Shown here: in pieces, positions 25,380 through 34,590 of the stretch
How positions within the stretch are numbered: the stretch's first letter is position 1
How the letters are laid out: every line of letters starts with the position of its first letter
Source of the DNA: Vreelandella subterranea
GTDB taxonomy: Bacteria; Pseudomonadota; Gammaproteobacteria; Pseudomonadales; Halomonadaceae
NCBI RefSeq assembly: GCF_900111305.1
Contig: NZ_FOGS01000011.1
Coordinates: 1-64,000, forward strand
Reading direction: 5' to 3'
DNA length: 64,000 nt
Program-made: the position numbers and the translations under genes
Notes under the pieces: model-generated
Databases searched by the model: none
Told to the model about the DNA's origin: nothing
The model's input: the letters and a program-made list of their open reading frames with translations, nothing else

Positions 25380-25997
25380 ATGGCCGATTCCCCGGTAGCG
25401 GGTGTACCTCGCTGGCTGAAGCTGGCCTTTTCGCTGTGGATCCTGATCTGGGCACCGAGCTATGCAGTGCTGCTGGGGCCCCAGAATTTCTTCTGGCTAT
25501 GCAACGTGGCAAACTTCCTGTTGCTGGTGGCGCTTTGGACAGAGCATCGTACCCTGATGTCGATGCAGTGGCTGGCGGTGGCGCTGGTCGGCAGCTTGTG
25601 GACGTTTGACGTCACGACGGCAGCGCTCACCGGCGTCCACCCCATCGGTGGCACCGAGTACATGTTCAACCCCGAGCACCCACCCATGACGCGGGCCATG
25701 TCGCTCTACCACGCCGTACTGCCGCTGGTGGCAGGCATCGGCGTGGCGAAACTGGGCTACGCGCGCCGCGCCCTGCTGTGGCAGACCCTGCTGACCTGGA
25801 TCGTGGTGCCGTTGTCCTACCTGCTCACCGACCCAGACCGTAATATCAACTGGGCACACGGGCCCTTCGGCCAACCCCAAGACAGCCTCGACCCTCTGCT
25901 TTATCTGTTCCTACTGACGCTGATATGGCCCGTAGTCGTCTACCTGCCGCTACACCTGGTGATGGTTGGCGGGCAGCGTTGGCGGCGCCAAGATTAA
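25380..25997 (+). CDS. Small multi-pass membrane protein of unknown function
   Basis: A 205 aa protein with an AAGGAG binding site eight bases before the ATG at 25380 (a longer frame starts at 25350 without one). About five or six hydrophobic stretches are visible, for instance LWILIWAPSYAVLLG, FLLLVALWT, WLAVALVGSLW, LPLVAGIGVAKLG, WIVVPLSYLL and LYLFLLTLIWPVVVYLPL. I do not recognise the family. It converges on the CobU-like gene with a gap of only four bases. Confidence 0.7.
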   Translation: MADSPVAGVPRWLKLAFSLWILIWAPSYAVLLGPQNFFWLCNVANFLLLVALWTEHRTLMSMQWLAVALVGSLWTFDVTTAALTGVHPIGGTEYMFNPEHPPMTRAMSLYHAVLPLVAGIGVAKLGYARRALLWQTLLTWIVVPLSYLLTDPDRNINWAHGPFGQPQDSLDPLLYLFLLTLIWPVVVYLPLHLVMVGGQRWRRQD

Positions 25998-26001
25998 CTA
26001 A

Positions 26002-26427
26002 CTACTTGATCAACTGCACCAACCCATGGCGCACATACCACACCTGCTCGGCCTGGGCGGTGGCGTCTTGAGCGAACCAGCCATTGAGGTCGCGCAGGCG
26101 GCGCTGCTCGGGTGGCATGGGCACAATACCCCGACCGACTTCATTAGCGATAATGATAAGCGGCGCCTTAAGTTCGTCAGCACGCTGGCAGAGCCGTGTC
26201 ATATCGCCCTGCCACTGTTGGCGAAGGGGGTCGTTTTCCGCGTTTGTTAAAGCGGCTTCTAGCCACTCGAGCACGCTGGTTATCACCAGCGGGGTGTCGG
26301 CAACCAGCGCTTGCTGGCACTCTTCCAGCCGCTGACCCGGTGCGAGGCGATGCCATACGGCGTCGGGAAAGCGAGCCGTTACGGCGTCGCGTTTACCAGC
26401 GCAGGCACCGCCGATGAAGAGCTGCAT
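26002..26427 (-). CDS. Short CobU-like protein with altered P-loop
   Basis: A 141 aa relative of CobU, the bifunctional adenosylcobinamide kinase and guanylyltransferase. ATG at 26427 has AAGGAG seven bases upstream and is preferred to a TTG at 26433. The P-loop reads GGACAGKRDAV: the Ser/Thr after Lys is Arg. The segment holding the guanylyl-accepting His of CobU is missing or unrecognisable. The later CobU motifs are well kept: IIANEVGRGIVPMPP and RRLRDLNGWFAQ. A full-length cobU lies 1.3 kb upstream in the same operon and lacks the NEVGxGIVP block, so the two may be complementary. It overlaps cobC by 49 bases. Confidence 0.65.
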   Translation of the reverse strand: MQLFIGGACAGKRDAVTARFPDAVWHRLAPGQRLEECQQALVADTPLVITSVLEWLEAALTNAENDPLRQQWQGDMTRLCQRADELKAPLIIIANEVGRGIVPMPPEQRRLRDLNGWFAQDATAQAEQVWYVRHGLVQLIK

Positions 26428-27032
26428 TGCCAATCTCCTTTGCCATTCGCATCGGTTTGATAAGTGAGTGTCCAGCGCCTGCCCTGGGCCTGGCTCACTG
26501 AGCCATCCCAGAAGTGAAGAGTTTCAAAACGACGGCGCAGTTCGCGAATCACACCGCCGTGAGTGACCGCTAGAATCTTTCGGTGGCCGTCTTGCCGGGC
26601 ATTCACGGCTACATCATGCAACCAGGCCTCCAGGCGCGTGCGCAGCTGGGCGGCGGATTCACCGCCAGGGATTTGCAGCTCGCCGACGCTGTCGATCCAG
26701 GCGCGGTAATGGGGCAAATCTTTTAGCTCGTCGTAAACCTTGCCTTCATATTCGCCAAAATCGAGTTCGCGCAGACGCGGCTCAAGCGCAACCGGCACGC
26801 CCTCTTTCGCGGCCTGGATCCACTCAAGCGTCTGTTGGCAGCGGTTCAAGTCGCTTGAATAAATGGCATCAAAACGCTCACCCGCCAGCGCTTCGCGCAG
26901 CGCCAGCAACCCTGCCTCAGCATCGGGAAACAGCAGCGGGATATCGCGCTGGCCCTGGTAGCGGCGCTCTAGATTCCAGGCGGTGATACCGTGGCGAACT
27001 GCCACCAGCTCCACACTAAGATCAGTAGCCAA
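26379..27032 (-). CDS. cobC: Alpha-ribazole phosphatase, CobC (histidine phosphatase)
   Basis: A 217 aa histidine phosphatase that removes phosphate from alpha-ribazole 5'-phosphate or adenosylcobalamin phosphate in the last steps of B12 assembly. The catalytic block is LVAVRHGITAWNLERRYQG (residues 9-27), with YSSDLNRCQQT and LAVTHGGVIREL further on. The start appears to be a TTG at 27032 (an AAGGAGG sequence lies six bases upstream), making it one of few non-ATG starts here. It overlaps the end of cobS by 64 bases. CobC and related phosphoglycerate mutase-like enzymes are hard to separate, so context decides. Confidence 0.85.
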   Translation of the reverse strand: MATDLSVELVAVRHGITAWNLERRYQGQRDIPLLFPDAEAGLLALREALAGERFDAIYSSDLNRCQQTLEWIQAAKEGVPVALEPRLRELDFGEYEGKVYDELKDLPHYRAWIDSVGELQIPGGESAAQLRTRLEAWLHDVAVNARQDGHRKILAVTHGGVIRELRRRFETLHFWDGSVSQAQGRRWTLTYQTDANGKGDWQCSSSSAVPALVNATP

Positions 27033-27793
27033 AGCTCTCCTCCTTCGATGGTGGCACCGACCATATCGCCGTTGATGCCGTTAAACAGTCGCAACATGAA
27101 CACGCGTGAAAGCGCCACAAAGACCGCCGCCGCAAGCCCAATCAGCGTAAGCGAAGGTGCCAGCAGCGCAATCAGCGCCAGCGGTACCAGCGCCAGGGCC
27201 ACATCCTGGCCGCTGAGCGACTGCTGCCAACTCCAGGCCAGGCCCTTTTGCTGGGCACAGGGGGTCAGCACCAGCAATGCCACACCCGTCCAGCGCCCGA
27301 GCGCGGGCACCACCAGCAGCCACCAGAGCGGTGCTTGATAGGTAAGTAATGCCCACAGTAGAACGCCCTTCCAGGCCAGTAGAAACACAAGCGTCAGCAT
27401 GCCGAAACTGCCGATTTGCGGGTCCTTCATGATCGCCCAGCGGCGTTCCAACGCTTGATTGCTGCCCAGCGCATCGGCGATGTCCATGACGCCATCCAGG
27501 TGGAGCCCACCGGAAAGCGCGACCCAAAGGCTCAGCAGCGCCAGCGCGGTGATCGGCGTGGGGACGTCTTGCATGGCGAATGCCAACAGCACCAACACGC
27601 TGCCAATGAGCAGGCCGACCAAGGGATAGGCACGCAACGCCCAGCGCCGGGTTGCAGGCGTCCATGGGCAAGCGACAGGGATGGGGATTCTTGTCAAAAA
27701 CTGTAGCGCGAGCAGGAGACCGAACAAAGCGTTTTTCACGGCGTCTTCTTTTACAGCATCTTCTTTCACAGCGACTTCCCGTCGTTTTTCCAT
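26969..27793 (-). CDS. cobS: Adenosylcobinamide-GDP ribazoletransferase, CobS (CobV)
   Basis: A 274 aa integral membrane enzyme joining adenosylcobinamide-GDP with alpha-ribazole (phosphate). Typical marks are ALQFLTRIPIPV near residue 30, GGLHLDGVMDIADALGS (about 95-111) and MKDPQIGSFG (about 121-130), with hydrophobic stretches throughout the rest. The N-terminus is odd: a 15 bp tandem repeat encodes KEDAV twice before the conserved part, so a later GTG could be the true start. It overlaps cobU by 28 bases if the ATG at 27793 is used. Confidence 0.92.
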   Translation of the reverse strand: MEKRREVAVKEDAVKEDAVKNALFGLLLALQFLTRIPIPVACPWTPATRRWALRAYPLVGLLIGSVLVLLAFAMQDVPTPITALALLSLWVALSGGLHLDGVMDIADALGSNQALERRWAIMKDPQIGSFGMLTLVFLLAWKGVLLWALLTYQAPLWWLLVVPALGRWTGVALLVLTPCAQQKGLAWSWQQSLSGQDVALALVPLALIALLAPSLTLIGLAAAVFVALSRVFMLRLFNGINGDMVGATIEGGELWLLILVWSWWQFATVSPPGI

Positions 27794-28302
27794 TCGATGG
27801 CACAGCCCGCGACCACTTCCAGCACCGAGTCCGCCTCGGCGGCTAGCCAGCGGTGGGCACGCTGAAGAAAGCTCAGGTAGCGCCAGGTTTCGGCATCACC
27901 GGGAGGTAACGTTTCGTTGATATCGTTAGAGACAATCACTAGATGCACGCTGCGTGCGTGGGCATCTGCGAGGGTGTCTGCCAGTAACGCCAAGCTTTGG
28001 TCTTCGCTAAGCTCGCTGGCGTACAGCACCTGGCTGGCCCACAGCGTCAGGCAGTCCAGTAGCACGGCGCTCCCTTCTGGCACTCGGGAAATCGCCTGAT
28101 CAATGGCCAGCGGCGCTTCCAGTGTCAGCCACTGCGCGCTTCTGGATTGCCGATGGCGAGCAACACGTGCGGCCATCTCGTCGTCGTACACGTCTGCGGT
28201 GGCCAAATAGTAACAGGGGGAACCGGCCGCCGCGCCAAGCACCCGCTGCTCGGCGATGTCACTTTTGCCGGAACGCGCCCCGCCACTAACGAAGACAATC
28301 AT
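27766..28302 (-). CDS. cobU: Adenosylcobinamide kinase / guanylyltransferase, CobU (CobP)
   Basis: A 178 aa enzyme of normal CobU length that phosphorylates adenosylcobinamide and attaches GMP. The P-loop is FVSGGARSGKSDIAE (residues 4-18). YYLATADVYDDEM and RVARHRQSR contain the His expected for the guanylylated intermediate, and VLLDCLTLW follows. The usual NEVGxGIVP block is replaced by NDINETLPPGD, a clear departure from the classic enzyme. It overlaps the decarboxylase gene by 17 bases. Confidence 0.9.
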   Translation of the reverse strand: MIVFVSGGARSGKSDIAEQRVLGAAAGSPCYYLATADVYDDEMAARVARHRQSRSAQWLTLEAPLAIDQAISRVPEGSAVLLDCLTLWASQVLYASELSEDQSLALLADTLADAHARSVHLVIVSNDINETLPPGDAETWRYLSFLQRAHRWLAAEADSVLEVVAGCAIEWKNDGKSL

Positions 28303-29401
28303 GCAGTGCCTTTTTCAGCTCATTGACTAGCCGCCGGTTAGCCGCTTCATCGCGCAGCGCCACCCTTAGCCATTCCCCCTCAAGCCCGGCAAAATTGTGG
28401 GTATGGCGTACCAGTACGCCTTGCTGCAGCAGCCGCTCAAATAACACATCACTGGTGGTGCCTGCGGCGCGCTGCGCGGCACCAGGCCGGATAAGAAAAA
28501 AGCAGGCCTGGCTGGGTACAACGTCCAGACCCAACTCGCTAAGTGCTTGATGCAGGCGTGGCCGCTCGCTGGCTAACCAGCGCTGGGTGCGCCGGGTAAA
28601 GGCACCGTCCGCCAGCAGCGGCGCTACCAGCTCCGCCGCCAGGTGATTCACGCTCCAGGGCGGCTGGTGGGTCTGTGCCGCTTGAATCGTGGCTACATCC
28701 GCCAGCAGGTAGCCTAGCCGTAGCCCTGGCAGCGTATAAAACTTGGTCATCGAGCGCAGCAGAATCAGATGCGGGTAGCGATCCAGCAGCGGTACCAGCG
28801 ACACCGCATCATGCGTATCGCCGACCATATCCACAAAGGCCTCATCCACCACCACCCGGCAACCCGCCCAAGCCGTGTAATCCAGCAGTACCTCCATGGC
28901 CGAGGTATCGATAAGGGTCGCTGTGGGATTATTGGGCCGACACAGAAACAGCACATCGATATCATTAAGCCTTGCCAACAGCGTATCAACATCCAGGGCA
29001 AAGTCCGGCGCGGGCAGCGCGATCTCAACGATTGAGAGCCGGTGGGCGCAGCAAGCACGGGCATACTCGCCAAAGCTTGGCGTCATAATCGCCGCGCGCT
29101 GCCAGGCATGTAGCGCGGCGGCAAGAAAAATCGCCTCGGCGCCGCCGTTGGTCAGCAGCACCTGTTCGGGCTGCAGTTGGTGATGGTTGGCGATGGCCTG
29201 GCGGGCCGCGGAATAATCCGGCGCTGGATAACGCTCAAGGCCGACCAGATGTTGCGTTAACCAGTCGCGTACCCAGGCGGGTGGCCCCAGGGGATTCAGA
29301 TTGGCGCTGAAATCGTCCAGACGATGCCCGGAGGGCAGGCCGAAGTGGGCTAATAGCGCCTCGGCTTGGCCGCCGTGGCTGGGCCATTCAGGTGTACTCA
29401 T
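28286..29401 (-). CDS. cobD: L-threonine-O-3-phosphate decarboxylase (CobD-type; cobC in Pseudomonas naming)
   Basis: A 371 aa PLP enzyme of aminotransferase fold I, making (R)-1-aminopropan-2-ol phosphate, the linker of the nucleotide loop. The N-terminal part has DFSANLNPLGPPAWV (residues 30-44), then LLTNGGAEAIFLAA, the PLP-contact LCRPNNPTATLID (about 155-167), VVVDEAFVD and the lysine in LRSMTKFYTLPGLRLGYL (about 215-232). Its start overlaps the cbiB stop by four bases (ATGA). Confidence 0.9.
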   Translation of the reverse strand: MSTPEWPSHGGQAEALLAHFGLPSGHRLDDFSANLNPLGPPAWVRDWLTQHLVGLERYPAPDYSAARQAIANHHQLQPEQVLLTNGGAEAIFLAAALHAWQRAAIMTPSFGEYARACCAHRLSIVEIALPAPDFALDVDTLLARLNDIDVLFLCRPNNPTATLIDTSAMEVLLDYTAWAGCRVVVDEAFVDMVGDTHDAVSLVPLLDRYPHLILLRSMTKFYTLPGLRLGYLLADVATIQAAQTHQPPWSVNHLAAELVAPLLADGAFTRRTQRWLASERPRLHQALSELGLDVVPSQACFFLIRPGAAQRAAGTTSDVLFERLLQQGVLVRHTHNFAGLEGEWLRVALRDEAANRRLVNELKKALHDCLR

Positions 29402-30408
29402 ATAAGCCTCGGAAAAATCATACCCAACCCAACCATCAGGACAGCGGACAGCAAAATGAATAGCATCCAGCCACCGTGCATCAAGCGAATCGTGGCGTCG
29501 ATATGATCAACCCGAAGTGGCTCCAGCGGCTTGCCTAGCGTCGCACGACAGGAAGCCACACCTTCATAGTAATTGGTACCGCCCAACTGCACACCGAGCA
29601 ATCGCGCCACCATGGCTTCCGGCCAGCCAGCGTTAGGGCTCGGGTGACGGGGTGCATCGCACAAGGTACCGCGCAGCGCGCCTCGCCAGTGCAGGCGCAT
29701 CCCCCAAAAAACGCTCAACAGCAGACCCGCTAGCCACAGACAAAAAGCCGTTAAGCGAGCTGGCAGCCAGTTGGCCGCATCGTCCAACCTGGCGGAGGCA
29801 TAACCAAACTCGTTATAGCGTGCGTTGCGATAACCGACCATCGAATCCAGAGTATTCACCGCCTTGTACGCCAGCGCCAGCGGCGCGCCGCCGATCAGGG
29901 CAAAAAACAGTGGCGCGGTAATCCCATCCACTGTGTTTTCCGCCACGGTTTCCACCGCACCGCGGGTAATCTCGGCTTCATCCAGGCCATAGGTATCGCG
30001 CCCGACAATCATGCCGAGGGCTTGCCGAGCAGCGGGCAGGTTGCCTTTGGCAAGCGGCACGGCAATCGCGCGCCCCGCATCCGCCAACCCTTTGATGGCA
30101 AGCGTGGTGGACAACAGCCAGAGCTCCGCGATGAGTGCAAGCCCGGGATGCAAACGCGCCAAGATCGCCAGCACCAACACGCTACCCCCCCATACGCCAC
30201 CCACCACAATGACGGTGAGCAGCACGCCACTCAGCCGCCGCTGCTTGGGCGAGCCGCGGTTCCAGAGCCGCTCGTAGTGGCTGATAAAACGGCCGATGAT
30301 CACCACTGGGTGCGGCAGCGAGCGTGGGTCACCGACGATCAGATCAATCATGATCGCCACGGCGATCCACACCAGGATCATGAGTGCGTCGTCGTTGAAG
30401 GGCATCAT
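29398..30408 (-). CDS. cbiB: Adenosylcobinamide-phosphate synthase, CbiB
   Basis: A 336 aa membrane protein that couples adenosylcobyric acid with aminopropanol phosphate. It has several hydrophobic helices, and the conserved blocks DLIVGDPRSLPHPVVIIGR (residues 22-40), VETVAENTVDGITAPLFFAL (about 150-170) and ALAYKAVNTLDSMVGYRN. The Pseudomonas name for this activity is CobD. The start overlaps the cobT stop by four bases, so the two should be co-translated. Confidence 0.94.
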   Translation of the reverse strand: MMPFNDDALMILVWIAVAIMIDLIVGDPRSLPHPVVIIGRFISHYERLWNRGSPKQRRLSGVLLTVIVVGGVWGGSVLVLAILARLHPGLALIAELWLLSTTLAIKGLADAGRAIAVPLAKGNLPAARQALGMIVGRDTYGLDEAEITRGAVETVAENTVDGITAPLFFALIGGAPLALAYKAVNTLDSMVGYRNARYNEFGYASARLDDAANWLPARLTAFCLWLAGLLLSVFWGMRLHWRGALRGTLCDAPRHPSPNAGWPEAMVARLLGVQLGGTNYYEGVASCRATLGKPLEPLRVDHIDATIRLMHGGWMLFILLSAVLMVGLGMIFPRLI

Positions 30409-31469
30409 TGGCGGGCGCTATCGCTTACGCCCGCATCGGCGAAGGTTGCCATCTCATTGAGCATTGCGACAGCCGCCTGAAGCAGCGGGAATGCCAATGC
30501 CGCCCCGCTGCCCTCGCCCAGGCGCATGCCCAGCGCCAGCAGCGGCTTGGCGTCCAACGCGTCAAGTGCCGTGGCATGGCCTGGTTCCTCCGAGCGGTGA
30601 CCAAATACAAGATAGCCGCGCACCGCGGGGCATAAACGACATGCCACCAGCGCCGCCACCGTGGCGATAAAGCCATCGACGATAGCGGGCAGCCGGTGTG
30701 CCGCCGAAGCCAGGTAGGCCCCGGTCATGGCGGCGATTTCCAGGCCGCCCACCTTAACAAGCACGTCCAGAGGGTCATTGGGGTCGGCCTGGCGCGCCTG
30801 AATGGCGCGCTCGATCACCGCTACTTTATGAGCTTGCTGTGCGCTATCGATACCGGTCCCGGCGCCAACCACCTGAGCCACTGGGGTCGCGGTCAACACC
30901 GCCAGCATGGCGCTGCTGGCGGTGGTATTGGCAATCCCCATTTCGCCAACGATGATGCACCTAGCCCCGGCGTGGCTGGCGCGCTCCACGGCGGCAACGC
31001 CTGCATTGATCGCTGCGTGGGCTTCAGCGCCTTGCATGGCGTTTTCGAGCACCATATTGGCCGTGCCTGGGCGCACCTTGGCATGCGTCACGCCCGCCAC
31101 GGTCAAGGGTGCCACCACCCCCACATCGACGACGTCGATTCTCGCGCCAATCTGCCGGGCAAAGACATTGATGGCGGCACCGCCGCTTGCGAAGTTGGCA
31201 ACCATTTGCGCCGTTACGGCCTGAGGAAACGCGGACACGCCCTCTTCGGCCACACCGTGATCGGCGGCAAATACCAGCACACTGGCTGGCGTCACATTGG
31301 GCGTTTGCCCACCGGTGATGGCACTCAACTGTATGGCGAGTGTCTCCAAGCGACCAAGGCTGCCCGGGGGTTTGGTCAACGTATCAAGATAGGCGCGGGT
31401 ACGTTCGCCGGCGCAAGCATCTACCGGCGCAATACGCTCGATAATAGACGGGGCAACATCGATAGGCAT
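30405..31469 (-). CDS. cobT: Nicotinate-nucleotide:dimethylbenzimidazole phosphoribosyltransferase, CobT
   Basis: A 354 aa enzyme activating the lower ligand base, forming alpha-ribazole 5'-phosphate. Family blocks are LDTLTKPPGSLGRLE (residues 28-42), VFAADHGVAEEGVSAFP (about 66-82), CIIVGEMGIANTTASSAM (about 170-187) and a catalytic Glu near the end in LRLGEGSGAALA. It is the first gene of the operon running leftwards to the short CobU-like gene, with GGAG five bases before the ATG. Confidence 0.95.
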   Translation of the reverse strand: MPIDVAPSIIERIAPVDACAGERTRAYLDTLTKPPGSLGRLETLAIQLSAITGGQTPNVTPASVLVFAADHGVAEEGVSAFPQAVTAQMVANFASGGAAINVFARQIGARIDVVDVGVVAPLTVAGVTHAKVRPGTANMVLENAMQGAEAHAAINAGVAAVERASHAGARCIIVGEMGIANTTASSAMLAVLTATPVAQVVGAGTGIDSAQQAHKVAVIERAIQARQADPNDPLDVLVKVGGLEIAAMTGAYLASAAHRLPAIVDGFIATVAALVACRLCPAVRGYLVFGHRSEEPGHATALDALDAKPLLALGMRLGEGSGAALAFPLLQAAVAMLNEMATFADAGVSDSARQ

Positions 31470-31622
31470 GGCGGCTCCAGAGCGTTCAACATCACAAGAG
31501 GGGGGATGGTAGCAAAAGCAGGCCTGCTATACTTGCGATTTACGCTTTGCAAGCGGGCGATTACCGCTATCGCAATCCATCGTTAGCCCTGATCGCCCAA
31601 GGCGATAGCTGTCATCAATTAG

Positions 31623-31637
31623 GGTAATAAAACTACA
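31623..31637. promoter_or_regulatory. HexR-type operator upstream of edd (distal)
   Basis: GGTAATAAAACTACA differs at one outer position from the TGTA-N7-TACA pattern of the other three sites in this window. HexR, a repressor released by KDPG, is known to bind such palindromes before zwf and edd in gammaproteobacteria. The protein itself is not encoded here. Confidence 0.6.
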
Positions 31638-31684
31638 ATTAGCGCTTTTATTGCCGTAAGGTCTCTCCTATCGCCATCAAAAAA

Positions 31685-31699
31685 TGTAAAATAACTACA
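31685..31699. promoter_or_regulatory. HexR-type operator upstream of edd (proximal)
   Basis: TGTAAAATAACTACA, a TGTA-N7-TACA palindrome 37 bases before the edd start. Its position close to the start codon suits repression. It matches the zwf-side sites in arms and spacing. Confidence 0.65.
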
Positions 31700-31735
31700 G
31701 GTCTGACTCACCGTCTCTACCATGCAGAGGTCCCT

Positions 31736-33625
31736 ATGCCGAGCTCAACACACGCCCCTTTAAACCCCACCGTTGCCGAGGTTACCCAGCGCATACGTGA
31801 GCGTTCTGCCGAGCGGCGCGCGCTATACGAGCGTCGCATGGCCGACCAGCACAAACGCGGCGTGCATCGCGGCGAGCTCTCATGCGGTAACCTCGCCCAT
31901 GGGTTTGCGGCCTGCAATCCGCAGGAAAAGGATTCCCTCAAGCTGATGAACAGCGCCAACCTGGGGATCATCTCCGCCTATAATGACATGCTCTCGGCTC
32001 ACCAGCCGTTTGAGACCTTCCCGGAAACCATCAAGGGGGCTGCCCGCGCCATGGGCTCTACCGCCCAGTTTGCCGGTGGCGTACCGGCGATGTGCGATGG
32101 TGTGACCCAGGGCCAGCCAGGCATGGAGTTGTCGCTGTTCTCTCGGGATGTGATTGCCATGGCCACCGCCGTGGGCCTGTCCCACAACATGTTCGACGCA
32201 GCCTTGTACCTTGGCGTGTGCGACAAGATCGTGCCAGGGCTGTTCATCGCCGCAGCACGCTTTGGCCACCTGCCCGCGATGTTCGTGCCAGCGGGCCCAA
32301 TGCCCAGCGGCCTGCCCAACAAGGAAAAGGCCCGCATCCGCCAGCTGTACGCTGAAGGCAAGGTCGGCCGCGATGCGCTGCTGGAAGCCGAGTCCGAGTC
32401 GTACCATAGCCCCGGCACCTGCACCTTCTACGGCACTGCCAACTCCAACCAGTTGATGATGGAAGTGATGGGCCTGCACCTGCCGGGCACCTCCTTCGTC
32501 AATCCTGGCACCGAGATGCGCGAGGCCCTGACCCGCTACGCCACCGAGCAGGCAATCCGCAACACCGAGCCTGGCGGTGACTATCGCCCGTTCTACAAGC
32601 AGATCGACGAACGTGCGATCGTCAATGCGGTGGTTGGCCTGCTGGCGTCGGGCGGCTCCACCAACCATACCATGCACCTGATCGCCATGGCGGCCGCCGC
32701 TGGCATTACGCTCAACTGGGACGACTTCACCGATCTGTCCGCGGTCACTCCAAGCCTGATGCGGGTCTACCCCAACGGCCAGGCGGATATCAACCACTTC
32801 CAGGCGGCGGGCGGCATGAGCTTCCTGTTCCGCGAATTGCTGGGCGCAGGCCTGCTCCACGGCGATATTCCCACCGTCTTCGGCACCGACCTGACCGCCT
32901 ACACCCAGGAGCCTTTCCTGGAAGACGGCAAGGTGGTCTGGCACGAAGGTCCCGAGAAGAGCCTCGACGAAGCCGTGCTGAGCACCGTCGCCAACCCGTT
33001 CGCGCCCACCGGCGGCCTGACGGTGATGAAAGGCAACCTGGGCCGGGGTGTGATCAAGGTCTCGGCGGTTACCGAAGAGCACCGCATCGTCGAAGCGCCG
33101 GTGAAGATCTTCGAAGACCAGAACGAGATGAAGGCCGCCTTCGAATCCGGCGACCTGGATCGCGACGTGATCGTGGTCGTGCGCTTCCAGGGCCCCAAGG
33201 CCAACGGCATGCCGGAACTGCACAAGCTGACGCCGTACCTGGGTGTCCTTCAGGACCGTGGCTACAAGGTCGCGCTGGTCACCGACGGCCGTATGTCGGG
33301 CGCCTCGGGTAAGGTACCCGCCTCTATCCATATGAGCCCGGAAGCCCTGGACGGCGGCCCGCTGGCCAAACTGCGCGATGGCGATATCGTGCGCCTGGAC
33401 GCCAACGCCGGCACCCTCGACGCCAAGGTAGACCCTGTCACCTGGGGGCAGCGTGAACTGGCCATCGGCAATCTTGACCACTACCACGTAGGCCTGGGTC
33501 GCGAGCTGTTCTCTGGGTTCCGCCACCTGGCCATGCGCGGCGAAGAAGGCGCCGGGGTGTTTGGTGGCTTTGAAGCCGACGACCTGGCCCGCCAGGAAGG
33601 ACAGATTTTCGAAGAGGATGCCTGA
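31736..33625 (+). CDS. edd: 6-phosphogluconate dehydratase, Edd
   Basis: A 629 aa dehydratase of the IlvD/Edd family with an iron-sulfur cluster, converting 6-phosphogluconate to KDPG, the first committed step of the Entner-Doudoroff path. Cys-bearing blocks are visible: [29 protein letters not shown] and [31 protein letters not shown] and [16 protein letters not shown] are also typical. Length is normal (about 610-630). The stop overlaps the glk start (TGATG), and two HexR-type sites lie upstream. Confidence 0.96.
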   Translation: MPSSTHAPLNPTVAEVTQRIRERSAERRALYERRMADQHKRGVHRGELSCGNLAHGFAACNPQEKDSLKLMNSANLGIISAYNDMLSAHQPFETFPETIKGAARAMGSTAQFAGGVPAMCDGVTQGQPGMELSLFSRDVIAMATAVGLSHNMFDAALYLGVCDKIVPGLFIAAARFGHLPAMFVPAGPMPSGLPNKEKARIRQLYAEGKVGRDALLEAESESYHSPGTCTFYGTANSNQLMMEVMGLHLPGTSFVNPGTEMREALTRYATEQAIRNTEPGGDYRPFYKQIDERAIVNAVVGLLASGGSTNHTMHLIAMAAAAGITLNWDDFTDLSAVTPSLMRVYPNGQADINHFQAAGGMSFLFRELLGAGLLHGDIPTVFGTDLTAYTQEPFLEDGKVVWHEGPEKSLDEAVLSTVANPFAPTGGLTVMKGNLGRGVIKVSAVTEEHRIVEAPVKIFEDQNEMKAAFESGDLDRDVIVVVRFQGPKANGMPELHKLTPYLGVLQDRGYKVALVTDGRMSGASGKVPASIHMSPEALDGGPLAKLRDGDIVRLDANAGTLDAKVDPVTWGQRELAIGNLDHYHVGLGRELFSGFRHLAMRGEEGAGVFGGFEADDLARQEGQIFEEDA

Positions 33626-34590
33626 TGCGACCGGCCTTGATCGGCGATATCGGCGGGACCAATGCACGCCTGGCGCTGGTGACGCCAGGCGACATTACCC
33701 CGCACGATATCATCAACCTGCCCTGCGCCGACTACCCGGGCGTCATTGAGGCGATTCAGGACTACCTGACCCGGGTGGGTGCGACCGGCGACAACGCCCC
33801 TCGCGAGGCCTGCCTGGCGTTTGCCTGCCCGGTTCACGCCGAGCGGGTCAAGATGACCAACAACCACTGGGATTTCATGAAGCGCGATGTTCGCGAAACG
33901 CTGAACCTATCGCTATTCAAGGTTATCAACGACTTTACCGCTCAGGCCCTGGGCGTGCCCCATGTGACCGCCGATGACCTCGTCGAGGTTCAGGCCGGTG
34001 ACGGCCAGGCACATTCCACCCGCCTGGTGATTGGCCCTGGCACAGGGCTTGGCGTGGCCGGGGTCTTCCCTGGCCAGCACGCCTGGATACCACTGCCTAC
34101 CGAGGGCGGCCATGTCACTTTTGCGCCCACCGACGACACCGAGCGCGCGCTGCTCGACGTCTTTCTGCAACACCACAAGCGGGTCAGCGTGGAGCGCATC
34201 CTGTGCGGCCAAGGCTTACTCGAGCTTTATCAGGCCCATTGCGCGCTTGACGATCAGGCGCCGCGCTGCGCCTCCCCTGCCGAGGTGACCCAGGCCGCCA
34301 ACCAGGGCGACCCGATCGCCACGGCCACGCTGTTGCGGTTCCTGAAAATTCTCGGCGATGTGTGTGGCGATGCCACGCTGACCATGGGTGCCCGTGGCGG
34401 AGTTTACCTGTGCGGCGGGATCTTGCCGCGCCTGCTTGACTGGCTGCCCAAAAGCCAGATGCGCGACGGCTTCGTCAACAAGGGCCGCATGGGGGCGTAT
34501 AACGCTGACATTCCCGTCTGGGTGGTCACCCACCCGTGGACGGGACTACTGGGCGCCGCTGAGGCGTTGCATAACGAAGAAGTGTTTTAG
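33625..34590 (+). CDS. glk: Glucokinase
   Basis: A 321 aa ROK-independent bacterial glucokinase of the Glk family, phosphorylating glucose with ATP. The N-terminal phosphate loop is LIGDIGGTNARLAL (residues 4-17), followed by ACPVHAERVKMTNNHWDF, VINDFTAQALGVP and VIGPGTGLGVAGVF. LCGGILPRLLDWL marks the second ATP contact. Co-translation with edd (TGATG) places it in Entner-Doudoroff metabolism. Its stop codon TAG shares its last base with the left end of the MITE-like element that follows. Confidence 0.94.
   Translation: MRPALIGDIGGTNARLALVTPGDITPHDIINLPCADYPGVIEAIQDYLTRVGATGDNAPREACLAFACPVHAERVKMTNNHWDFMKRDVRETLNLSLFKVINDFTAQALGVPHVTADDLVEVQAGDGQAHSTRLVIGPGTGLGVAGVFPGQHAWIPLPTEGGHVTFAPTDDTERALLDVFLQHHKRVSVERILCGQGLLELYQAHCALDDQAPRCASPAEVTQAANQGDPIATATLLRFLKILGDVCGDATLTMGARGGVYLCGGILPRLLDWLPKSQMRDGFVNKGRMGAYNADIPVWVVTHPWTGLLGAAEALHNEEVF

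Noticed and set aside
31880-33667. A 595 aa minus-strand open frame
   Set aside because: Antisense to edd, with the same shadow-like composition. Edd is certain from its motifs.
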